A DNA stretch of 64,000 nucleotides from Patagioenas fasciata (Eukaryota; Chordata; Aves; Columbiformes; Columbidae). The stretch spans positions 26,314,367-26,378,366 of the forward strand of contig NC_092525.1 of the NCBI RefSeq assembly GCF_037038585.1. The letters run 5' to 3'. A model generated the notes under the pieces. The model was not told the DNA's origin and did no database searches. It saw only the letters and a program-made list of their open reading frames with translations. Made by a program: the position numbers and the translations under genes. Shown here piece after piece: positions 1 to 39,300 of this stretch (position 1 is its first letter; each line of letters starts with the position of its first letter).

Positions 1-17
1 TGTTTATTTCCTTACAG

Positions 18-25001
<24,984 letters not shown>

Positions 25002-26003
25002 AGGCTATACTAAAAAGAAAAAAAAAAAAGTGCTTTTTCATGTGCAAAAATCTTAATGTAAGAAGTATAAGATTTCTTCCTCTTCCCACCTTTTTTTTAG
25101 AAGACATTTACTGCGGTACCAGTTTTTCAAAGGTACAAATGTAAAGAAATACTAGAAACTTTTAGAGAGCGACAAAGAACTGTGAAAGTTGAATTTTTAT
25201 GTAGATTTGCATTTAATACTTCTTCAGAAACCTTTTCACTATTTTTATACTTTTTCTTTTAAAAATAAGTACAGTGTAATACTACGCTGGACAGTGGGAA
25301 GGATTTTTTTTTTACTTCTGTAACAAGGAGAAAAGCAACTCAGAACAACAAGGTTAGTGTGTTGCAAAAACAGCTCTCTCTTCAAAACTATTAGCAAGTA
25401 AATTAACCCAATTGGTAGGCATATATGGCAGCATTTCAGGAGTGCTGACTAAGCACTGCTTTAATAATACTCCATGGAACTTGTGGGACTTTGCCAAAGA
25501 GTTTACTGTTTACATCATGGGGCAATTCCAAGGAAGTCAGATTTACAAATACTCTGGATGTCCTCCTGTATCAATGTGGGATAGAAATTTCTGCATTTTT
25601 CTAACATGCCTCAAGGTGTCCTTGTTGCTCCACATATATTAATCTGAGATTTCAGTGTTCTGACTCCAAGAAGAGTTTGGAGATTGGCATTTGAATGATT
25701 GCAACGATTCTGATAAAAAACTCTTTCTGTTTACTCTTAGAGCGTACAGTATTGTGTGCTTGCACATCTGTTTCTTAGCTTACTGTTATTTAAAGGAATT
25801 GCTTCCATGAATGCGTCTGACCTGTTTTCAGAATTAGAAAATACTTAGATGCTTTTCCTCCAAACCTTGTAGATTTTAATTGGTATAGGATTATTTTTTT
25901 TCATCATGAAGTTTTGTATGTTACAATTGTGCTATTTTTACTATTTCTTGCTGGATTTTAGCTCACTGTTTTTAGAAGAAAATAAAAAATAATTAGTAGT
26001 TGA
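25002..26003 (+). other. PTPRC: PTPRC 3' UTR (approximate end)
   Basis: AT-rich non-coding stretch straight after the stop codon, starting with a purine/A-rich run, with scattered ATTTA pentamers and an AATAAA at 25981-25986. The end is set about 15-20 nt past that signal and is approximate. A roughly 1-kb UTR fits CD45 transcripts. Confidence 0.7.
25981..25986 (+). promoter_or_regulatory. PTPRC: Poly(A) signal AATAAA of PTPRC
   Basis: Canonical hexamer about 980 nt after the stop, followed some 40 nt later by a T/G-rich TTTTGTTCT element. No other clean AATAAA was noticed between the stop codon and this point. Confidence 0.7.
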
Positions 26004-26996
26004 CAAAGTGGAAATTATTTTGTTCTATTGGACTCAACAAACTGATCATCTTCTTCTAAATGCACAGTCTTGTGTTATCCCATACATGGAAAAAATTTAC
26101 AAATTTCAGTAGGAAAACACACCTTTTAATTCTTATAAAACTGTGTGTGAAGCCAGGTAAGTGTCATGATTCTCCCATTACAGAGGAAGGAAAACTCATT
26201 TTTCTTTTGCATGAAGTCATTAAAGGAACAGTCACTCAGCAGATTCAGTGCTCCTGAATCACTGCATATTCCTAACCTCTCTTTACAAAACATAATTGAA
26301 AATTCTTAGAGACCATGTAAACAACATGTACAGTTGCACTTGGTTAAAAAATTAATTTAATTTTGCTGTTACTCTAGATCAAGTATTTCATTCACAGTTA
26401 TCAGCTCAGACAAGTGCTTCCTGGCAGTCTTGGTTGAACACATGTCAGCAAACAGGGACCGAGGCAGTGGGATTCCCCTCGACTGGCAGCTGAGCTGCTT
26501 TTCCAGCTGAAGCTCTGAGAGGTGATAAACTAACAAAGCTGAGGGAATAACCTGTGGAGAAAAAGCTCTTGAGGCTAAATGTGAAGGTAATATACAAAAA
26601 TAGTATGCTCAAAACCTGTTGGCTGTTTTTAGAGGAACATGTTGAAATGGCAAAGTTAGCATACCCATGAAGATCAAAAGGATAAGGAGCCTTAGACGCA
26701 GATTGACTTAATGGTGGTCATTGGATGACAGAGAGCAATTAATTTATTTTTCCTCTTCTAAGATTTGGCCACTGTAAAGCCTCCCTACCTAGTTCAGGTA
26801 GTAAAATAAAAAGGTCAGTGCATCTGCCTATTGCAAGAATGTGGCGACAGAGACTAGTCACACTGTTATGAATAACTGAAAATATTGGCAACATTTTAAT
26901 TTTGTTTAAATCTGGGGGCACTAATACTCCTCATTTCCTTGAAAAATGGCTCTCCAGCTTTTTAAGCTCCTGAGCTGTAAATACCGGAAGCTCGGG

Positions 26997-27110
26997 TTTT
27001 TGGTTTTGTTTGTTTGTTTGTGGGTTTTTGTGTGTTTGTTTTTGTTTTGTGTTTGTTTGTGGTTTTATTTTGAGGGCGGTTTGTTGTTGTTGTTGTTTGG
27101 TTTTTTTCTT
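26997..27110. repeat. T/G-rich simple repeat, (TTTG)n and (TTG)n
   Basis: Runs of TTTG and TTG units with TTTTTT interruptions on the + strand. Open frames through it are poly-Phe/Leu/Val artefacts. Confidence 0.85.
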
Positions 27111-30100
27111 AAAATGTTTTCTAGAATTATTTCAATGTTATTTTGAATGCATATATTAAAAAAAAAAATGCATGCCAGGTTAACTGTTGATTTGTGCATG
27201 TATTTGGAAAGAAAAGTCCTGAAATGTGATAAATTTTGCATCATACATGTTTTCATTGTTAGCCTAATAAGATAAACAGAACCTGACGTTAGAACTGCCC
27301 TCATGTGCTTAGTGTAAACCACTTTTTGTTCCTTACAGTCACAAGGGGATAAACTGAGCTCTTGGCTTTCAATTATTTTCAAATTAATTAACAATTTGCA
27401 CAATTAAATCTCATTTAATCCCGGTGTGACAATTGAGGGAGCCTGTTTTAACACAGCTTAGAAGTTCTGATTGCGTCTAGGAACTCTGTATGCATGTTTC
27501 AGGGATGTTTTTGGTCTTCTCTGTTGTCAATTGAATTTCAAAACTCCACCAGGTGGTGACACTGAGCTTGTAGAAGTTCACTATGCTGGATGCTCCATAA
27601 TCACTTGGCTTATTTCCTGTAGACTTAATTTTATGTCTCCCAGCAACACAGCGAAACATATTATAGGTAAGGCATGAAGCTCAAGCTAATAAACTCTGCT
27701 AGGAAAATAGTCTGGCTTTGTTATGGCGGGAACAACATTGTAGGAGGCTGGATGCCTGGCATAGCCTAAAACCTGAGAAACAAACATGCAAAGTAAGATG
27801 CAAAACATTTATTTTCTCAAGTAGAGCTAAGCTGCCTCAAGCTAAGAGTTAGCTGGTTTTCAAAAGTGTTTTATAATCTGAATCCAGGATAAAAATAACT
27901 AAGCAACAGATCAGCTGCAAGAGGACTTTGGGCAGCAAACGGAGGTAATCAAGGGCTTATGTGACCAAAGGGGCTGGATTTCTCCCACAGCTTGCTGGGT
28001 AGAAGCTGATGGAAAAGTGAGTATGGAAAAGCGATAATGATGTGTCAGCAGAGTCCAGTGCGGGAAGATGAGGAGAGGAAGGATCCCAGAGTCTCCACAA
28101 GATTCTGCTTGATCAGGTAACTGCAGTGGGGAGTGAACTGTGTATTGCTTTTGTTTGGGCTTTTATAAGTTTCTTCTGCTCTGCAATGAAGAAGGTCCCC
28201 ACCTGCCCCTGCCCCATTTCCCACTGCCACCGTTGGGACATTGCTTGGGGGGAACATCTGCCAGAGGAGTGTAGAAAACGGTGGGTTTCCAGCTTTGCTG
28301 TGAAACTGGGAACCTTTGGTAAATCTTGTATGAGAGGCACAAGCAGAGCTGGATAGTGAGTCTGTGACACATGGCAGTGTGGAAGCTAGGAGCTATAAAG
28401 GAAAGAAAAAGACATCATGAGCCATTTATGTGAGTTGGTAAAGAAAGTAAGAAGAATAGTGGCTTCAGACAGGTGTCTCATTAAGCTGGAAATTATATCC
28501 TTTATTTAACATTCCTCAGAAAAACTGTCCAGTAGCACTGCTTATCTCTTTGACAAGGCATCTTGCTTTTGTAAAGGTCCAGTTTTTTTGATGTTGTACA
28601 TTCTCCAGATTGCCTCTAAAAGAACATCAGAAATTCCCTGAGGGCTCCGCACAGCTGTACCACAGCTAGTTTTTCATACATAAAGCAACCGTTTGCCAAG
28701 AACCAGTGTGATGTGTTTCAGACAAGGAAAAAAACAAAATAGAAGAAAAGTAAAGTTTCAGTTGCAGACTACAGCACATTTCTATATGCATCAACTCTAG
28801 TTCAGAAAAAATATGTGTTTTCTGAAGAACAGAAACCAAGAATTTTAAAGGTACAGCAATGCAGAAATAAGGTTTTGTGCAAAGGCTTCATAAGTCAATC
28901 TTTCTTTTCAATGCAAATGAAAGGAAGATGATGACTACAAAAGTAGTAAGCAAGTTTATACTAAAATACCTGCTTTCTAGGGACAAAAAATAATTGTTTA
29001 GTAAGGTTACTTGGTACAAATTATTTTAAAATATTGGTCTCATTGTTTTAACCTCAGTGAAAAACAGGGTTTTATAAAATAGTTAATGTCCTCAGACTCA
29101 GGATTGTCAGCATCAGCCATGCCTAATATTACTGAATTTTTGAAAATAACATCTAACTGTTTACAGCTGGGTTGCTTCTGGAATCCCACAGCTGCACACA
29201 CCGCCGTGGCTGGCAGTACTGATGTTAGTCATCAGCGTGACTGGCTAACATACAGAGGAAAAAATAAAAAGGAAGTTTATTTTGGCCCAATTTTAGCACT
29301 CAGTATCAAATTTTTGGGTTTGGAGATGAAAGCTCTGGGCCTGACCTCGCCTGGCAGTGAGCTGAGACCCAGAGCTTGCACACATCCATATTCCATATAG
29401 TCCTTGGGGTGGACCTGGTGTATTTTCAGAGCTTACCCGCCAGGCTGTGCTGAAACCCTTCCAGTGCCATTTACTCTGTTCAGAGCACTCCTGCAATGCT
29501 CCATTTCAGCAACAGGAACCATTTGAGGTAACAAAAATTACATTTGTGTATATAGCGCTGCAGAGATTGTTATCTGTCCAAGACCAAGCACTAGTTCAGA
29601 GTGTGTGTGCACGTGCGTCGTTCACAGCCTGAAGTGTGAGATCACATTCCCAACCAGAAATCGATGAGTTGTTGAATTGGCAGCTGCCCAGTTTAAAAAA
29701 AAGAAAAATTAGAGAAACAAGGATGATGTGGTGGGCCTGTGCTAACTTTTTTGTGGGGCAATACGGAACTGAGAAAATATTGGATTGTGTTTTCAAAAAT
29801 GAATTTGTAAAAGATAAACTACAGATGAGGTACAGGAGACTGCATGCATACAGAGAGCTCGTGTTGTCACAGACTAAATAGGTGTTGGGATCACTGGCAA
29901 CTAAAATTTATTTGTCAGCTCTCCTGACGTTGCAATGAAAGTCAATGCACCTGTTCAACTGCAGAGAAAAATGGTAAAAAAACTACAATAGAAAGTTACC
30001 ATTGGAAGACAGAGTTCTTGCCAAATGCAGACATTTGGCATGAAGTGTCAATTTTGCTTTTTTTTTTTTTTTATAAAGTAAGAAATAATCATTTTCATCC

Positions 30101-30387
30101 TATTTTACTAGTGTTAGTATGTCATTTTGAGAATAACGATATCTTGTTCTAAGTTCAGCGCTGTACTTCCTTTTACTCCCGCTCTTTTCTGAAATAGTTA
30201 AATATATAATTTTTACTATAACATATCACTGAAACCACTTCAAGACTAGAACAGTTCAGTATCATTAAGTATTTCCTTCTTCTATGCTGCTTTCTTCTTA
30301 TAACTTCTATTCAGCAATAACTTGAAATTCTGACTTAAGTGTATTGATTTAACATAAAATTCTTCCAGAACAGGAATACAATTCCTT

Positions 30388-30424
30388 AAATGGCATTAAT
30401 AAATGCCATAAATAAATGCCATAA
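30388..30424. repeat. Short tandem repeat, unit AAATAAATGCCAT
   Basis: About two and a half copies of a 13-bp unit with the shared core AATAAATGCCATA. Confidence 0.75.
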
Positions 30425-33400
30425 AGAGTTATGTCACCTTCCAAATAAAGAGAGGCATTTCCACTGTCAACTAATGCCTTATCCCACTCCAGTCATGGTG
30501 TAAAGATTCCTGCGGTCGCACAGGTCAGACAAGGCTTGCAGCTCCCCCAGCAGACAACCCTACTCTCATCTCCATAGTCCCATTAGTCGAAGTCTCTGAC
30601 TTTTCCTTTTGTAACTCTTACCTCAGTCCCTGAACAGTGGCCTCTTCTTATTTGAATATTTATATCAGGTTTCTAGGTTTTCTTCTTATTCAGGACATTC
30701 AGCTGAAGAGCCATCTGTTTTCTGCAACCGCCTTCCCCTCCTGCCCTAGCTCGCTTGCCCATCCTCCTGGGTGCCAGAAGCAGCAGAGCTGCTGGGCCTG
30801 CCTTGCCCTGCCCTGCCCCGGGAGCGGAGCACAGCACCAGGGGAGGGACAGTGCCGCAGGGACACGGTCCCACGGTGCCCATGCAAGGTGAGCAGAGCAG
30901 GTCTGCTGGCAGTGACCACATCAGGCAGCAGTCCACTGCTCGCCAGGCAACTGCAAAAGCACCAAAGCAGGACTGAGGCCAAGGAGTCCTGGTGGTGAGT
31001 CAGGGTCAGCTGCGAGCATGGCCAGCTGCAGGTAGACCTGTAGCACAGCAAGTCAAGGCAGGGCTCCTTTCCTTAATGCCTCTCATCTCCTGGCCTGTGG
31101 CAAGGTAAAACTTTCTCTTACATCTTCTTTTCTCATGGCCTTGGACTTTACTTTGGAGCTACTGACTGTGTAAAGTGCCCATAGCATATAGCCAGGCATG
31201 GTGGAGGTCGATTACTTGTCACTGTGTGGCATTTGCTGGAGCCTGCGACATTCTCATACCAGGTTGGTAAGGTAGGAGATGTCAGCAAAATGTCTCAGCA
31301 GCTGAGCTGTTGTATCACAGTGCGTGATTCCATGGGCTCTGCTTTACTGTTTCCGAAGACTGCTGATCTTTTAAATCTTAAGTGTTTAGATGATAGTGAA
31401 ACCATTGACCCTTGTAAAATCAATGCCACAGGCTGAGTGCCAACTGAATACTTGGACTAAAACTTACAACTTTGTTTATAAAAATTATTAGTTTATGATG
31501 GACCATGCAGAATTTCGAGTTAAGAGTTAAATATATAGAGGTGAGAGAAAAGCAAGTTAGCAGAGTTCATTGACTTACAGATAGGATACTCATGTAGATT
31601 TTCATTCAAGGGCCTGTTCTACTCTGTGAACTACATCTGCATCTTCTGCATCCTAAATGAATCCTCCTGTCATCTGGTCACCTGAGTTATTATTTTGAAA
31701 GTTCATGTTAGGCAAGATAGGAAAGAAATAGCCACAAACCAAACATCTTGTTCTCAGCATCTTTTTCTCAACATCTTGCAGAAAAAGCTTTCTGACAGTG
31801 TTTTGTGAGTCACAGTTTCACGCTTGCTAATTTTGAATTCCTAATTGAGTATACCTTGAGGTCATGAACTCTGCAGTGCTGTGCAGAAATGTATTAACAA
31901 GCACCACATCTCATTTTCTTGTTTCTTGTTGAAGGATAAAGCTATATAATGTGCTGTATAATTGCTGTTGTTTTCTGAGAGACCTGTCTCTCTCTTTTTG
32001 TTTTTGACAAACGAGAGAGTTGGGATACCAGTTACTCCTCCTTTTTTCTTTCCTACACCCAAAGAAAAAGATCCCTTGTCCAAATAGATGTATGTATGCA
32101 GACAACATCACAATTCATGACAGGCTACAGCACGAAAAGGTGGTTAAGTTTTGGCTCCAATAATTTTGTGGTCTTTGCCATTTTGAGTGTTGAAGACCTT
32201 GAAGCTGCTGCATGGCAGGACGCTCCTAGAAGGAGGCACTACTGGAGAAGGAGTAAGGTAGCTTGAACTGAGGCAGCCCCACACGCATATGCTCTTTTTC
32301 TAAATAAATGCTCAGGAGTCATCACACAAATGCTGTTCAACAGCCATTTCAGTCTCTTCTCCCTTTTTTCCTCTGAAGTATTTGGATGGAGAAAAGGGTA
32401 TGTTTTTCCTTGTATTTATGGACTTTTGCTTTGGTTCCTTTCTGCACTGTGTTTTTTAAATTGCATCTAGCACTCCATTACTTAACTTCAAGCTTTTGCT
32501 TGTAGCTAAAAATATAAATAAATCAAGAGTTTGTTTAGTTTAATTCCTGGTGCTGCGATTTTTTTCATCCAACTGTCATTATGAATTAGTCGTTTCTTTG
32601 CTCAAAACCATCAAGTACAACAGCATCCAAGGTAAATAGTTCAGCAAATCAAGTCTGATAAATTAAATAGTTATAACTTCAAGAATCTAAGATAAATAGG
32701 AAGGAGTGAATATTTTTGTAAGGTTTGTTCAGGTTTCCTTGGCAAGAGCTTGATCTACAGTAGACATCCCAGCCAGTACCTTCCCCTGCAACCTGACACT
32801 CTTGGCTGAAAGACATCACAAACACAAGCGAGTGACCGTGTGATGGTAACTGCTCCGAACAGCTACAACTGTGTGCCAATGGCTCCTCTGAAGTGGTTCA
32901 CAAGCACAGATCACATGGAAGGGGCCGTTAGAAGGCGGCCTGAGCAGCCCAGTCCTGAAGCTGGAATGGGATGTGCCTCCACAGCAGGGAATGGCCTGTG
33001 TGCAAGAAATAAATGCAGGTGCCTGGCTGTTCTGCTGGACTTCTAACTTGGAAAAGGGCACACCAGATTTAGCGACGAAGATTTTTTAGTCAGTTATAGA
33101 ACTGTATAGCAGCATTTAAGCGAAAAGTTGCAGAACACGTTAATAATTTCTACAGCAAATTAATTGAATTATTTGATAGGGTGGAACTCATTCACTACAT
33201 TTGCTCCCTTGTACTGATTCCCTACTTGTTGTTCTGAGAAACAGAAGCACACTTAAGGCTGCCCCCTGATCCTCAAATGGTCAAGGCAGCTTCATCACAG
33301 AGGACTGAGCTACACAGGGCCAGCAGTACATATTACCATAAATATCCAAGCATCCATTGTCTATCAAGGACTACAGAGAGAAGAAGTTTATATTAAAGAA

Positions 33401-36234
33401 GAAAAGAGCAAATTTTCCTGCTCTGAATACTTTGAGGTAAAGGAGGAGCCCAGTGTGTCAGAGTTCAGCACTGGAAAGGAGAGCTCTGGAAACTGAAGAT
33501 GTCCTTTTCTCTCCAAAGAGGGGACGTTGTGACAGTAACGGCATCATCTGAGTCCTCTGTTAAAGAGCATTTTTGATGACGTTAACCAGACTTCGGAGGG
33601 CAGCTGTTACAAAGTGCAGCTCAAGAAACTGTGTTGCCTCCAGGCCTTGGAGCAGCCTTTTTACTTTTATGTCTTGGCTAATGAATAGGCTGGCCTTTGG
33701 CATCAGTTATATAAGCCAAGAGCTTTTTAAACCCAATGCATTTCACATTCTCCTGAAAAAAAACAATTTTTTTTTACCCAATAGGATAATGCGTAAGCAA
33801 TTCCCTGAGTTATAGCTTTCCCTGAGTTTTCCCAGTGTGGGTTTTTGCTTCACAAAGCACATTATGAGCATGGGGAAAGCAGTTCCATGGACAAACTGCT
33901 TTTGCAATGTTACTTAAAAGTGTCCAGTGATGTCAATATGATCACACCATTCTTCTGAGCTGGGACTCTGTCCTATATCAACTGAAATTAGAGGGATTAT
34001 TTCCAATGATTTTGCTGTGCAGTAAGTTGGGGCTTAAATAAGAGAAGCAAGAATGAATAGATTACATTCAATATATATTTTTTTAATGCCCATCAGTACC
34101 AGAGATACTAATGCTCACAAATACTGCCTCTATGCAGAAAGTTTCCCTCCTGTAATATGCTCGCTCTTCTCCCCAAAACCAAGGGGAAAACAGAGGTCAT
34201 CTACATAAAAATGTGCATTTGGCACACTACTTTTCCTTGAAACAATCCAGTTCTTGGATTCTACTGCCTTGTAAGTGGAGAACAGCACAGGACACGATTG
34301 TGGTGGACTCAGTATTCCCTTTCACATTCTGCTTCTTTAAGAAAAAAAAAGGTACAAGTAATAATTTAAGTTTTATCTGGACCCCACTCTTAAATTGGTC
34401 CTCAGGCAATGGCAATCTAAGAATCTGCTTTTTCCACTAGTTTGGTTCAGTGATAAGGTCCCTGCCAGCCACATGTAGTGGAGACACTGTATGTGGTTAG
34501 TCTTGATTCCTTGGCAAACAGGCACACAATTTGAACAGCAATTGGGAAATTTCTCTTGACCTGGTTATACTGTTTTTCAGAGGCTTACACCTGTTTGTTT
34601 TTCAATGCTCCCTTCCTCTGCATCAGTTGTTGCTTGAGATTTTTTTGTGCATGTAAAAGATCAAAGCAAGAGGCAAGATGAATTTCCTCTTAGAAGTGGC
34701 TTCTGTTATTATATATTAAGATTCAGTTCAGTAGATTAAAAATTGGCATGTAATAAAAAAATCCTGAAAACCATCATCACAGATACAGCTTCTGGCACCT
34801 CATGGGGTTTTTTTTTCTATGGCCAATTACATGAGCATAATTGGAGAACACACAAGTACCTGTTACAGTGTCAGAGTTGGGCAACAGGAAAGTGTAATTA
34901 AATGTGCTGGTTTGGGGTCTTGAAACCTACTTGCAGTCATGCAAACCATTGAGGTTTTGAGCAGATTTGTCACTCTCCCCTCAGCAGAGGTCCCGTACTG
35001 GCACAGCAGCCATGTTTCCCTGCCACCCCTGACTGAGGTGCATTGGCAGACCTGGGCGGGAGGGTTACACAGGGACTGCTTGCACCAAATCTTGCTCTGG
35101 CCAGGATTAATCTCTCATTTATAAGAGCACAAAATTTTACCAACATTTACCGCCAGATTAAAAAACTAACAAGAATGTATTACTAAATCAAATAGACTTT
35201 GCTTTTTCTGCACAAATTAAGCAGAGGCTTATTTAATTTTTGTTGTCTTGGATGAGCAGAACATGGTATTAGGTGCCAAACCTTTAACGGTCTCACGGAT
35301 GTACCTGAAATTAACTCTTTGAGAAGAAAATTAAAGTAACAAGTTGCATACTAGTTTGCAGTTTCCTTTCCTGAAATGCAGGTATCTGAGAGTGTTGTAC
35401 AGCTGCACACGGCGTAGGAGCTCCTCAGACAATGCTGAACCAATGAGGCTGGAGCCATGAACCAGAGCAGTGGAGCAATGTTGCTCCAGCAGCCTCATCA
35501 GAATTAATTAGCCTGGCTGAGAGGCAGGACAGATTTTCCCAGGCAGACTGCAAAGACAGAGCAGCTATAGTGCCCGGTACCTAAGTGAGTTTATTTGGAG
35601 CAATATGAAAGTGCTGTCAGTGCTGAGAAAATTGTACTGACTTAAATGAGTGCCAGATCATACTGTTTATTAGGTCAGTTGTCTCAAATTCACATGTACA
35701 AGGCTGTATTTAAAACAGGTAGTTTTACTTCCATGCTTTTCTTTTTTTGGTATAGCTTCAAGAGAAGGAAGAGTGTGAGTATGATTGCTTGAAAAGCCAT
35801 TCTCTATTAATTCAGCAAAAGAAGATGTAGTAAAGCGGTTCCCTTTCCCATCTCATACGCACATACAAATATTAAGAATGGAAACAGAAGTAGGAACACA
35901 AGAGGTATGTATCAAAGTAGAGATCTCTAAGATTGATCCGTGCACTCACTGGTCTATAATAATTAGATTTTATTTTAGCGGAATCCTTTAAATGAATGTT
36001 TGGCAAACCGTATGTCTGTATTTTATTTCTGAAGTTGTAATAGTAAAGTCCATACATTTACATGCATTAACTTCCAGGATAAATGAATTTGGGGACATAA
36101 TATGCTCTTAAGATCTCTCCAGGTAACGTGAGCCTTTCATCTAATAGGGTTCTCTCGAATCAGAGCTGCTATTGCCAGTAACTCCAGCTTTGAGGAAAGA
36201 AGACTCAGTGGGAGAGGTATATTCCCACCAGTGA

Positions 36235-36320
36235 ACACTGATGGAGACTTAGCTCCTTTGCCCTGGTCTTCCTGTGTGATTATGGGCAAGTCACTCTGGG
36301 AAATAAGACACAAAGGCTAT
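36235..36320 (+). repeat. Ancient MIR/CORE-SINE-like relic
   Basis: The string CTGTGTGATTATGGGCAAGTCACT at 36271-36294 closely resembles the CORE-SINE/MIR segment with the pattern CTGTGTGA-C-TTGGGCAAGTCACTT. The flanks are too diverged to set borders. I assign it from memory of the family consensus, not from a search. Confidence 0.5.
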
Positions 36321-39300
36321 TTGGAAATTGAGCAATATAATACTTAGAAGTAGTGTTAAGTGATTGTGAGATTAAAAAAAAAATTATTGAAAGATTGTGA
36401 ATTTATCAAGAAAAAAGAAAGTACTGTTATGCGTCTTCTTTTGTGGGAATCAAAGAGGAAGCAGGACATAAATGTGAGTAAGAGAATGTGTTTTATATAC
36501 ACATACCTTTAACTGATCGGATCAGTAAGGAAAAGTAGCTCTGGCAGGCTAATCCCTGCCCATATTCTTCACATTATACAGTTATGTCTCAATCCTACAA
36601 CGAAGTCTGTGTTTCATAGCTGAGACTTCAGTATAGTTATACAGGCCATGCAGCTGCTGCTGTAGTATAAAGCACTTAGGGGTGGATGCTGTAGCAGTCT
36701 GGCAGGATGAGTACAGAACAGGAATTAGGACTTTCAGAGCTATCCATTATATTTACATGTCTGTTTCAATTCCGTTAATGGAATAAAAATCCAAAACCGA
36801 AGATTTCAACTATAAATGTCTGGGGAAACATGACATAAGATTTAAATAGCTCAGAAAGTAGCAGATAATGTCCACATTTTTCTGTACAAAAATGTGCTGT
36901 ACTAATTCTGTGTTAAGAAAAAGATTAAAACCCAAACATTTTTATGAGAAGCAGCACTAATGGGGAGACATGTTAACAGGAGCGCTGATTCGTATCGTTA
37001 ATGCAGGCAGGCAGGAACTGTGGAGAGTGAAAGAGCTGTTGGAACATGCTTTTCTTGAGAACACACCTAAATTAAGAAGCTGTCAGAGACATGTGGTTCA
37101 GAGTGTTGGCAACTCAGGTGTAACAAATTACCAAGATGACTATTAGTGAGTACTAACAGCTAAAAAGCAATTCTAATTTCTTGCTGAATATGGAGACTTA
37201 AGTGTCAAGAGTAACAGGGGACTGTAAGCAGAAGTGAAAGTCAGTTGGGATATATGTGCAAAGCAATGCCCGTTAGCAGGGAAAACACAAATGACTTCCA
37301 GATACAATGGGGTTCAAATCAAGTGATGTGATTTAAGAAAAAGAAACAGGAATAGAGGGACTGAAACAATCATCTCATACTTTCCTAGTACAGAATTTTG
37401 TTGATTTCCATGTCAAGCTTTTTGTCTTAGATGGTGGTTCTTGGATCTGGTGTAGTATGGAATTCCTGTCTTCCTGTATTTGCTTTTCTTTTGCTATATT
37501 TTAGAATAGCGTTAATTGCACTAGGAAAAAACACACTAATATTTTTCTTTTCTGAGTGCTACCTTGGTTTTCATTTCTGGATCAGTTTCTTACTGTAACA
37601 GAACCAAAGAGATGATAGGATTTTCTTTCCTGAATGTGACTGATCAATGCCTGAGAAAGTTTTTTATTTCACGGGGGCTGCTTTGCAGAACAGAAGAGGA
37701 AATGAAGCATGACTTTCAAGAATTTCTGTCAACTTTACTACTCTGCTCCTTTCAGTTAGTGGCCAATGATCTGCAGTGGTAGAACATTTTGGAACATGAC
37801 ATAAAGGAAAATAGATCTTCGTGCATTTCTTAATAGCTTGTAGGTATCTTACTAATAAAACATTGATTCGTTTCATATTTGATATTTTTTGTTCTCATTT
37901 TTTTCACTTGGAAATTCTCTCTGAATTTTAACTAAGGGTTGAAAAGAAAACGTAGAACTTCTGATGCCAAATATTAAGAGAGGGTTTTAAGGAAACACTG
38001 AGGCAGCATTCAAGGATGTATATTTTACCTGTTGACTTATTATTGGCAATGTTTTTTATGAAAAGGTTAAAATGGCACTCAGTTTGGTTACTTTCTTTTC
38101 AACAGGCAGCCCCCAATCCCAACTGCACTTGTGACATCTGAAGCTATGAGATTCATGCTACTGATTTTTGAAAAAAACATTTTCTTGCACATTAAAGAAG
38201 TATTTTAATTATAAAGTGCTGACTCATTCACAAAGCAGGGCATCAAGGCCGGTGAAAATGGTAAGACTCAGACCTCTGAAATGGAAGGTGTCCAGGTCAC
38301 ATCTGGAATATCTGGTGCTGGTACCAGAACTCTAGCTAGCCAGGCAGATCACACCATGTAGCTCCATGTTAATCAGGCTTGAACTCTAGTGTTGTGGATT
38401 TATTTTAATTTTTTTTTTTTTCTTTTACAATCATTCAGTACTCCACACTTATGTAATTCTACAAACTTTATTGATTTATGAATCTGATTTATAGTATTAA
38501 TTAAAATTGTGTCTGGGAACACTTTGGAAACACATGTTATTTAGGGCCTGTGTGAAAAACCTCTGAAGGACAAGGGAATGTTCGTTCCCATGACTTTTCC
38601 ATCTGTCTTTCGAATGATGGCTTGCAATGCGCAATAAGTTTCAGGTGGTATTCGAGCAATACTTGGAATCTGTATGTGTGGTGTTTTCTGGGGAAGAAAC
38701 AGCATCAGAAATGAAATTACTATTCACTGTGTGTCTCTAACCACTTAAATGAAAATAATTTGCTAATGTTGCCTCAGCTAGGCAGAGGACTTCTGGGTCC
38801 TAATCTTTCCTCTGATATCCTTTCTGGATCATGCTTGTCCTAAGTGACTGTTTCTGGTGTCTGTGTCAGGCTTGCAAAACCTCCTGATTCCGTGGTTATT
38901 CCTTTAGATGTACACACAAACCATGATGTGACAGAATAACTTCATTTTCTGCCCTAAGGTACACTTTCATCCTGTATCTGCCCTGCCCATCACACAGAAG
39001 ATTTCTTCATACCAAATGCCTTTGCTATTCCTGGTGTTTCGAGCTTGAACTGCAGTTGGGCACGGCAGGAATAACCAGATAAGAAAGGAGGCAAAGGCAG
39101 GCAGAGTAAGGGCTGCAACGTGCCCTCTCCAGCAGCCTCTGAAGTTTATATCACGTGCTGATTGTTGTCATGTTTGTTGACTGTTTGCCCTGGGACCTTG
39201 GCTCCCAGGAGCTAACGATTTACTCCTCACACAGAGATGACAGCCTTTGCACCATTCACCTCTGCTGCAGGTGCCCACAGTCTGGGAGAGGGCTGGCAGG

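Larger units (their letters stand above)
26004..36200. other. Intergenic, no gene recognised
   Basis: No ORF above about 110 codons with family features, and no recognisable RNA gene. Holds T/G-rich low complexity at 26997-27110, a 13-bp tandem repeat at about 30390-30424, a T run near 30058-30073 and a GC-richer patch at 30720-31030. Confidence 0.6.

Noticed and set aside
35480-35500. TGGAGCAATGTTGCTCCA short inverted repeat
   Set aside because: Eight-base arms are expected many times by chance in 64 kb.
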